A stretch of DNA of 11,429 bases, from positions 1 through 11,429 of the forward strand of contig JALSQH010000141.1 in assembly GCA_026985515.1 (NCBI GenBank), in the 5' to 3' direction. Under the pieces are notes generated by a model. The model did not search any database. It was not told the DNA's origin and saw only the letters and a list, made by a program, of their open reading frames with translations. A program made the translations under genes and the position numbers. Source of the DNA: a bacterium. GTDB lineage: Bacteria; JALSQH01. Positions 6,612 to 11,429 of the stretch are shown here, piece after piece. The number at the start of each line of letters is the position of its first letter. Position 1 is the stretch's first letter.

Positions 6612-7874
6612 CTATGTCCTGAATCTCATCACAAGTTGTCTCAGTTTCTCAGTTGACTCGTTTAACTTTTTCACTTCTTCGTAGATTTTCCCAAGGTATT
6701 CCACCTCATATTCGATGGACTTTGCTATTTCACTAAGGGAAATGGTTGTTTCTCTTGATATGGACGACGCCCTTTCAACATCGCCCGACACCGAATCAAT
6801 TATTCTGCTCCCCTCAATAAATGAGGTCCCTATTTCCTTTATGCTTTTTGTAAAGCCATCAATATTATCTGAAACATTTTCAATTGCTTCATAAACATTG
6901 TCAAGGTTACTCTTCCCCTCTGTAACACTCTCACTGGTTTCCTCAATTGTGCTCCTGACAGCATTGCTTTTTTCTTTCAATTCTTCCATCACATTTCTGA
7001 TTTCAGAAGTGGAATTTTTCGTATGAATGGCGAGATGTCTTATCTCCTCTGCAATAACAGAAAAACTCTCGCCATACTCACCGGCTCTCGTTGCCTCTAT
7101 GGCTGCATTTACAGCAAGTATATCGGTTCTTCTCGCCACATCATCAATTATCTCAACAAGTTCTTCAATCTCCTTTAATTTTCCAATCAGGGAGAGCATC
7201 CCGCTGCTTGAATTCTCAATGTTTGAAAGAACTCTTTTAAGATCGCTGATAAGCTCCTCTACATTCTGCAAAATTCTCTTGCTTTTCCTTCCTGCTTCAT
7301 CAGAGAGTTTTAAAATATCCATAACCTTCTTCACCTCTTCTTTCATCCTCTTCCTCAAATTTCCAAGAGAATCATTAACATTTTCAAAAATGTCCAGCTG
7401 CTCTTCCGCCTTCTTCACCAATCTCCTTGCCGAGCTGCCCACCTCTTCTGCCGCCACAGAGATGTTTTCAGATGATTCAAGAATATTTTTGGAGAGTTCA
7501 TCTATCCCAAAGGAAACATTTTTTATCTCTTCAACCATTTCCCTCAGCCCTTCCCTCATGTTGAGAAGTTCGCTATACAATTTTGCAAGCTCATCATCAA
7601 AGAATCTCTTGAAAGAAGGAGTGTAACCGAGATCACCTTCTCTGATCCTTCTTGTAAAATTTCCAAGGGTTTCAACTGCCCTGTCAAGGGACCTTGACAT
7701 CAGGATCCCTATGATGAGACCAACAGTTATGGCAATGGCAATTGAAACAACGTTGTTGTACCACTCTCCCGGATTCAACCACTCAACCAGCACAAAACCA
7801 AGGATAACTGAAACAATCACAAAGAGAAAGGCAAAAATAAACTGATAGCCGATGTCAATTTTCAGTTTTCTCAT
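6612..7874 (-). CDS. Methyl-accepting chemotaxis protein without an extracytoplasmic sensor domain
   Basis: This 420-residue receptor has two membrane helices (about 11-31 and 42-60) joined by only some ten residues, so no periplasmic ligand domain fits between them. A HAMP-like segment follows (about 60-115), then a long coiled-coil signalling domain. The kinase-control tip is recognisable as DILAVNAAIEATRAGEYGES (251-270); Asn256, Glu260, Arg263 and Glu266 keep the usual residues, while the normally Gln/Asn-containing approach reads ARRTD. The C-terminus (LVMRFRT) lacks a CheR-docking pentapeptide. The ATG at 7874 follows GGAGAGG. This is the first gene of the chemosensory operon and has its own promoter. 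It probably senses a membrane, cytosolic or partner-borne signal. Methylation is doubtful because no cheR or cheB is nearby, though they may be elsewhere. Confidence 0.93.
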   Translation of the reverse strand: MRKLKIDIGYQFIFAFLFVIVSVILGFVLVEWLNPGEWYNNVVSIAIAITVGLIIGILMSRSLDRAVETLGNFTRRIREGDLGYTPSFKRFFDDELAKLYSELLNMREGLREMVEEIKNVSFGIDELSKNILESSENISVAAEEVGSSARRLVKKAEEQLDIFENVNDSLGNLRKRMKEEVKKVMDILKLSDEAGRKSKRILQNVEELISDLKRVLSNIENSSSGMLSLIGKLKEIEELVEIIDDVARRTDILAVNAAIEATRAGEYGESFSVIAEEIRHLAIHTKNSTSEIRNVMEELKEKSNAVRSTIEETSESVTEGKSNLDNVYEAIENVSDNIDGFTKSIKEIGTSFIEGSRIIDSVSGDVERASSISRETTISLSEIAKSIEYEVEYLGKIYEEVKKLNESTEKLRQLVMRFRT

Positions 7875-7895
7875 GAAACCTCTCCATTTTACATA

Positions 7896-7925
7896 ATTAT
7901 AACCCCATTACCTTCCTGTTTGCAA
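7896..7925 (-). promoter_or_regulatory. Predicted promoter of the chemosensory operon
   Basis: On the minus strand a perfect TATAAT (7901-7896) lies 18 bp downstream of TTGCAA (7925-7920), which matches TTGACA at four positions. The predicted start is near 7889, giving a leader of about 15 bases before the receptor ATG. The -35 box is palindromic and also serves the divergent promoter. Confidence 0.65.
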
Positions 7926-7948
7926 AAAAATGTTATATGTAATACAAT
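7920..7948 (+). promoter_or_regulatory. Predicted divergent promoter of the basic-tail protein gene
   Basis: TTGCAA (7920-7925) and TACAAT (7943-7948, five of six consensus bases) are separated by 17 bp, with the ATG 20 bases downstream of the -10. The -35 hexamer is the same six base pairs used on the opposite strand. Confidence 0.6.
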
Positions 7949-7955
7949 GATGATT

Positions 7956-7963
7956 AAGGAGGG
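7956..7963 (+). promoter_or_regulatory. Strong Shine-Dalgarno site fixing the start at 7968
   Basis: AAGGAGGG ends four bases before the ATG at 7968. This decides against the in-frame upstream TTG at 7920, which lies inside the predicted promoter. Confidence 0.85.
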
Positions 7964-7967
7964 TAAG

Positions 7968-8291
7968 ATGAAAACACTCTTCTATTGTGAGGAACTCAAT
8001 TACAGAAGCGTGAAATTTGATACTCGAATCTATTCCCTTGATCAGCGGTATGTTATTACCAGAGACAACAAAAAGTACTTCACAAGAGTAACCAGCATCA
8101 AATTCAACAGAGATGGTACAAGAGAGATCATTCTGGAACTGGAAAAGGACAATGTCAAAAGAGAGGAGAAAAAAATACCTGTTGAAGTTTCAACCCCTGT
8201 ACCCTCATGGATAGACAGATTAATAAGGGACATTGAAGGGAAAAAAGGAAGGGTTTACTGGCACAGGAGAAGAAGAAAAAGGAAGTATTAG
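7968..8291 (+). CDS. Unrecognised small protein with a highly basic C-terminal tail
   Basis: I do not recognise this 107-residue protein. It has no signal peptide or membrane helix. Residues 1-75 look beta-rich, with alternating hydrophobic and polar residues (for example RYVITRDNKKYFTRVTSI and EIILELEK); residues 80-90 could form a short amphipathic helix (WIDRLIRDIEG). The end is strikingly basic: KKGRVYWHRRRRKRKY (92-107), which would suit binding to nucleic acid or another polyanion; that is inference. The single Cys7 has no partner. The ATG follows a strong AAGGAGGG. It is transcribed divergently from the receptor operon and followed 59 bases later by the Sm-like gene, which has its own promoter. 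A DNA- or RNA-binding accessory role is the best guess. Confidence 0.8.
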   Translation: MKTLFYCEELNYRSVKFDTRIYSLDQRYVITRDNKKYFTRVTSIKFNRDGTREIILELEKDNVKREEKKIPVEVSTPVPSWIDRLIRDIEGKKGRVYWHRRRRKRKY

Positions 8292-8293
8292 TC

Positions 8294-8320
8294 TTGACAA
8301 TTTTAAAAAAGTGTTATAAA
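8294..8320 (+). promoter_or_regulatory. Predicted promoter with consensus -35 and extended -10 upstream of the Sm-like gene
   Basis: A perfect TTGACA (8294-8299) begins two bases after the preceding stop codon. An extended -10, TGTTATAAA (8312-8320), follows with a 15-bp spacer to TATAAA; TAAAAC at 8317-8322 would give 17 bp but fits less well. The leader is roughly 20-25 bases. Confidence 0.6.
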
Positions 8321-8334
8321 ACTTTTTGTGTCAA
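8294..8334. repeat. Imperfect inverted repeat over the promoter (operator or hairpin candidate)
   Basis: TTGACA (8294-8299) is mirrored by TGTCAA (8329-8334), and inside these AAAAAGT (8306-8312) is mirrored by ACTTTTT (8321-8327) around TTATAA. The two halves differ in length by several bases. The repeat encloses the predicted -10, so it could be an operator; as RNA it would be a weak, AT-only hairpin, unlike a normal terminator. Confidence 0.4.
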
Positions 8335-8350
8335 AGGCAGGTAGGTGGAT

Positions 8351-8560
8351 ATGGCAAACATACTGAAGGAACTGGAAAGGAAAAATGTGATTGTCTATTC
8401 TATGGGGGTAACATACAAGGGAATTCTCATTGAGGCAAATGAGACTGAGGTTTACCTCAGGACCCAGAATGGATGGGTCACCATCCCCATGGACAGAATC
8501 GCAAAAATAGCCCCTGCACCAGAGGAAAAAGATTTCACTGGAAGAACAAGAAAAAAATAA
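8351..8560 (+). CDS. Small Hfq/Sm-like candidate protein
   Basis: This 69-residue protein has a layout that resembles the Sm fold: a short helix (ILKELERK, 4-11), then strands NVIVYSMG, VTYKGILIEAN, EVYLRTQNG and WVTIPMDRIAKIAP. Aligned by eye with Hfq it shares the helix-to-strand entry, a G.x.G.(I/L) turn and the final I..I.P strand, but has PMDRI where Hfq has its YKHA motif. The tail KDFTGRTRKK is basic and probably disordered. I infer an Sm-like RNA-binding or assembly module; no database search was possible. I prefer the ATG at 8351, with AGG at 8343-8345 as ribosome site, over the GTG at 8345. It lies just before ttcA and behind its own promoter. Confidence 0.75.
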   Translation: MANILKELERKNVIVYSMGVTYKGILIEANETEVYLRTQNGWVTIPMDRIAKIAPAPEEKDFTGRTRKK

Positions 8561-8574
8561 TTTCCTGTCCATAA

Positions 8575-9354
8575 GTGGAAACAATTTTCGGAAAATGTGT
8601 TAATCCCGCCTTTATTGCTCTCAGAAGGAGAATTTTCAAAAGAGCCGGGGAGGCAACCAGAAAGTTCAAACTTATAGAAGAAGGTGATAGAATCCTTATA
8701 GGTTTTTCGGGGGGAAAAGATAGTTTTGTGCTGGTAGACTACCTGCACCACCTCAGATTGAGCAGACCAGGAAAATTTCAGATAGAAGCTGCCATGGTTG
8801 ATATGAATTTTCCAGAAGAAGAAGTGAATTTTATCAGGGGGATTCTGGAAAAGAATTCAATTCCTTTTCACCTGATTCCATCTAAAATACCCTCCATTGT
8901 AACAGGTAAAATGGAAAATCATAAAAATGCATGTGTGCTCTGTTCAAGACTCAGAAGAGGGCTACTGTACTCCTTTGCAAGGGAACACAGATTCAACAAA
9001 CTGGCACTGGGTCATAACGCCGACGATGTAATAGAAACTCTCCTTCTGAATCTCTTTTATAATGGCAAAATAAAGGCAATGTCTCCCCGCTTTCTCAATG
9101 ATGATGGCGATCTGATTGTAATCAGACCCCTCTACTATGTGATGGAAGAAGACACTCGAGCATACGCCAGAGAGTTAAATTGGAATGTTATCAACAATCC
9201 TTGCCCCCTCCAAAAATTCCGCGGGGAAAAGAGGGAAATTATAAAAAAGATACTTAAAGAACTTGAAGAAGATTTTCCCGCTGTTAAGAAAAATATCATC
9301 AGATCGCTGGAAAAAATCGAGAAAAGATTTTTACCTCCCCCTCCAGACTCATAA
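8575..9354 (+). CDS. ttcA: TtcA-type tRNA 2-thiocytidine synthetase (PP-loop ATPase)
   Basis: The family thiolates cytidine 32 in tRNA anticodon loops, using ATP to activate the base and an iron-sulfur cluster. This 259-residue protein has the PP-loop SGGKDS (45-50), CVLCSRLRRG (120-129) with Cys120 and Cys123, LGHNADDVIETLLLNLFYNGK (145-165) and VIRPL (182-186). Cys210 in NNPCP fits the third cluster ligand. EEGDRI..GFSGGKDS is very close to E. coli TtcA; the long C-terminal extension of that protein is missing. The start is GTG at 8575, directly after an in-frame TAA and without a clear ribosome site; there is no other standard start before the PP-loop. Fourteen bases separate it from the Sm-like gene, so co-transcription is likely. 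Its end overlaps the convergent kinase gene by 6 bp. A related PP-loop thiolase specificity is possible. Confidence 0.9.
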   Translation: METIFGKCVNPAFIALRRRIFKRAGEATRKFKLIEEGDRILIGFSGGKDSFVLVDYLHHLRLSRPGKFQIEAAMVDMNFPEEEVNFIRGILEKNSIPFHLIPSKIPSIVTGKMENHKNACVLCSRLRRGLLYSFAREHRFNKLALGHNADDVIETLLLNLFYNGKIKAMSPRFLNDDGDLIVIRPLYYVMEEDTRAYARELNWNVINNPCPLQKFRGEKREIIKKILKELEEDFPAVKKNIIRSLEKIEKRFLPPPPDS

Positions 9355-11037
9355 ATCCTCCGCTACCGGGATTCGCACCATAAATCTACTGCCCTTCCCC
9401 GGCTTGGAAGTAACCATGATTTTGCCGTTATTTTTCTCAAGGATATTTGAAACTATTGAGAGACCCAGCCCTGTTCCCTTTTCCCTTGTCGTGTAAAATG
9501 GTGTAAATATTCTGTCAATCTCCTCTGGAGGGATCCCTATACCATTATCCTCAATGGCTATCTCAATCTCGTTTCCCTCATGCAGTGAAGTTTCAATCAA
9601 AATCCATTTTTCTTCCTTGTCAAGGAACTGAAGTGCATTTTGAATAAGATTAACAATTATCTCTTCAAGTTCGGTCCTGTCAAATTCAACAGGTGGCAGA
9701 GGTTCTGTAAGATTCAATTTTAACTCTATTCCGTTTTTCCTGAACTGGTACTCAAAGAGAGAAAGAACCTCTTTTACTATTCTGTTAACATTGAGTTTTT
9801 CCTTTTTGCGGGAAGGCCTTGAGAAATGGAGAAGGTTTTCAAATAGTCTTGATACCCTTTCTGTATCGGCTATTATCTTCTGCAACTTATCCAGATCCGC
9901 TTCAGTTATCTCTCTTCCCCTGGAAAATTTATGAAGGAGCAATTGAGCGTAAGTGCTTATACCTGTTATGGGATTGTTAAGTTCATGTGCAATACCGGCA
10001 ACCATCTGACCTATTGTGGCAAGTTTATCCTGCCTCAGCATCGCCGCCTCTGCTTCTCTTGCCTTCTCTTCCTGGATCTTTGCCCGAGTAACATCTTTAA
10101 ATGAAACAATTTTAACATTCTCGTTAAGCATGGTTACATGTATTTCAAGATATTTTTTCTTATCATTGACCAGAAGGGGATAATCAGACAATACCAGATC
10201 CTCCTCAGGTCTCACATTCACAATTAAGTCATAAAGACCGGTCTCTCTGAATCTTTGAAGCAACTTTTCAAGCGTATCCGACTCAAAAATATCCATAATT
10301 CTTCTGTTGTAAAAACGAATATTCTCTCCCTCCCAGATAACCACCCCAACAGGGAGAAAAGAGAGGACATCTTCAAGAAACTTCTCAAGTTCCTGGAATC
10401 TTTCCTTCTCCCGGTAAAGACTATCAAAGTTTTTTTCCATTCTCTTTCTCAGGGTTTCTATAATCAGTGTGAACAGAAGAATATAAAAAATCACACCAGG
10501 TATGAAGAAAAGATTTACAACCTCACCATAGTGAGCCTCAATAAAATCCCGAATAATGTTGGCTCCACCAAGCATCCCCCTGCTTTCAAGAACCCCTGTC
10601 AGAGAAAGGAGAAGGATTATGTAAAGGAGGAGTAAATTCTTATATTTTCCCTTATCAAACACAAAGGGAATATAAAGGACAACAGGAACAAAAAATATTG
10701 AAAGCTTGGAGGAAAAACAACCAAGATAGAGACAAACTGCGCTGAGGAGAAGAATATCAATGAGAGTTACGCCTCTTGCATACGCGCAAAGCCACCTGTT
10801 TCTTTCTGGTTCCTGGAATCTGTTAAAACGGCGCAGCAGAATAAAACTTGACACAGCATAAATGAGAGAAATAACCAGAATTGTCGTGAGATAAACTGGT
10901 ACAATACCAAGCACACCTATCCACGAGAAATATAGAAGGACAAAGGCAACAAAAACTGCAAAAAATCTGTAGAGACATCCAAGAATTGATAAAACGTATA
11001 TATCATCAGATGTGAGAAGATGTTTTTCCTGAGTCAT
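9349..11037 (-). CDS. Six-helix PAS-containing sensor histidine kinase
   Basis: This 562-residue membrane kinase has about six N-terminal transmembrane helices (residues roughly 14-37, 42-68, 90-107, 112-128, 134-151, 173-196), a coiled-coil linker, a PAS-like domain (about 215-318, ending in the typical SFKDVTRAK), a HisKA domain with AHELNNPITG and phospho-acceptor His351, and an HATPase with N-box NLIQNA (463-468), DNGIGI (497-502), FYTTREKG and GTGLGL (521-526). All catalytic motifs look intact. The membrane part is not a domain I can name; it may sense membrane state or a small hydrophobic signal. No response regulator lies downstream, where ttcA converges with a 6-bp overlap. The ATG directly follows the FHA gene's TGA, with GAGGAG three bases before that ATG, so the two proteins are probably made together. 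Confidence 0.95.
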   Translation of the reverse strand: MTQEKHLLTSDDIYVLSILGCLYRFFAVFVAFVLLYFSWIGVLGIVPVYLTTILVISLIYAVSSFILLRRFNRFQEPERNRWLCAYARGVTLIDILLLSAVCLYLGCFSSKLSIFFVPVVLYIPFVFDKGKYKNLLLLYIILLLSLTGVLESRGMLGGANIIRDFIEAHYGEVVNLFFIPGVIFYILLFTLIIETLRKRMEKNFDSLYREKERFQELEKFLEDVLSFLPVGVVIWEGENIRFYNRRIMDIFESDTLEKLLQRFRETGLYDLIVNVRPEEDLVLSDYPLLVNDKKKYLEIHVTMLNENVKIVSFKDVTRAKIQEEKAREAEAAMLRQDKLATIGQMVAGIAHELNNPITGISTYAQLLLHKFSRGREITEADLDKLQKIIADTERVSRLFENLLHFSRPSRKKEKLNVNRIVKEVLSLFEYQFRKNGIELKLNLTEPLPPVEFDRTELEEIIVNLIQNALQFLDKEEKWILIETSLHEGNEIEIAIEDNGIGIPPEEIDRIFTPFYTTREKGTGLGLSIVSNILEKNNGKIMVTSKPGKGSRFMVRIPVAEDL

Positions 11038-11429
11038 TCACTCCTCAAATGAAATGTTAACTTTTATCTCCGTATCACCGAGTTTTATGATGTCCCCATC
11101 TTTCAGTTTCCTTGTAAAAACAAGCACTCCATTGAGGTAGGTTCCATTTTTACTTGCCAGGTCTCTCAGAAAAATATTCTCCCGTGTAATAGCCTCAATC
11201 ACGGCATGCTTTCGTGACACTTTTATATCATCCAGAGGTATATCAACATCCTTCCTTCCTATTTTCACCCTTGACTTTCTGATGTGGAAAATTTTACCCC
11301 TGTCGTTTCCCTTTATAACTTCGAGGGTAAGGTTGAGTCCGGGAGGGAGAGGTAGTTCATCAAGATTGAAGGATGGCTGCATGATAGTGGTTTCTTCCTC
11401 AATATTCCCCTCCTCATCAAAGATTATTC
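11038..11429 (-). CDS. FHA-domain protein (5' end beyond window)
   Basis: A forkhead-associated domain binds phosphothreonine peptides. It is clear here: VKIGRK, then DDIKVSRKHAVIE, LRDLASKNGTYLNG and LKDGDIIKLGDTEIKV, with the Gly-Arg, Ser-Arg-Lys-His and Asn-Gly residues that form the peptide-binding loops. An ATG at 11382 would give 114 residues, but it has no good ribosome site. The frame stays open upstream to the window edge, through an acidic segment that includes DEEGNIEEETTI, so I annotate it as partial. The stop TGA abuts the ATG of the sensor kinase, implying one operon. I infer a phospho-dependent adaptor, perhaps for Ser/Thr kinase input to the kinase or its partner; no Ser/Thr kinase is visible. 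Further upstream domains cannot be excluded. Confidence 0.9.
   Translation of the reverse strand, partial: IIFDEEGNIEEETTIMQPSFNLDELPLPPGLNLTLEVIKGNDRGKIFHIRKSRVKIGRKDVDIPLDDIKVSRKHAVIEAITRENIFLRDLASKNGTYLNGVLVFTRKLKDGDIIKLGDTEIKVNISFEE

Noticed and set aside
7027-7626. 199-codon plus-strand open frame, Ser/Leu/Phe-rich
   Set aside because: It is the mirror of the receptor coiled coil on the other strand, with low-complexity composition and no ribosome site.
7920-7967. TTG start adding 16 residues to the basic-tail protein
   Set aside because: It would lie on the predicted -35 box, while the ATG at 7968 has a strong ribosome site.
8345-8350. GTG start two codons upstream for the Sm-like protein
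   Set aside because: The nearby AGG motifs suit the ATG at 8351 better; the difference is only two residues and cannot be settled from sequence.
10255-10635. 126-codon plus-strand frame within the sensor kinase gene
   Set aside because: It is antisense to a clear, intact kinase and has no family features.

Overview
This window looks like a compact, moderately AT-rich bacterial chromosome segment from a lineage I cannot name. Genes are short, tightly packed and often overlapping. Start codons include ATG, GTG and TTG, several with purine-rich AGGAGG-type ribosome sites. Proteins are rich in Lys, Glu, Arg and Ile, as often seen in thermophilic or deep-branching uncultured bacteria; that placement is inference only. 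No rRNA, tRNA, transposase, CRISPR or phage gene was found.

Layout. Positions 1-652 hold no convincing gene. About 430 bases of it are two copies of a 226-bp tandem repeat, visibly GC-richer than the genes and full of inverted repeats, followed by smaller GC-rich stems and a promoter. Positions 653-4197 (+) form a tightly coupled four-gene run: a DedA-family membrane protein, a stand-alone CinA N-terminal-type protein, ribulose-phosphate 3-epimerase (rpe) and a family 5 solute-binding lipoprotein. Positions 4152-7874 (-) form a minimal chemosensory operon read in the order chemoreceptor, short CheW-like protein, CheY-like regulator, CheA kinase. No CheR, CheB or flagellar gene is visible. The receptor has two membrane helices and almost no extracytoplasmic domain. 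The solute-binding protein and CheA genes converge and overlap by 46 bp.

Positions 7968-9354 (+) carry a small unrecognised protein with a very basic tail, a 69-residue protein that resembles an Hfq/Sm-like fold, and a TtcA-type tRNA 2-thiocytidine synthetase. The receptor operon and the first of these small genes are divergent. Their predicted promoters share one palindromic -35 box, TTGCAA. Positions 9349-11429 (-) carry an FHA-domain protein, whose reading frame stays open to the window edge, followed by a six-helix PAS-type sensor histidine kinase. The kinase gene converges on ttcA with a 6-bp overlap.

How the genes may fit together. The chemosensory operon is a complete receptor-adaptor-kinase-regulator core whose signal probably arises in the membrane or cytoplasm. 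The FHA/kinase pair is a second signalling unit whose response regulator is not in the window. The small-protein/ttcA block suggests RNA-related functions: tRNA thiolation plus a possible RNA-binding Sm-like protein and a basic-tailed partner. The most unusual items are the structured tandem repeat, the Hfq-like mini-protein with its promoter-overlapping inverted repeat, the shared -35 element and the reduced chemosensory cassette.
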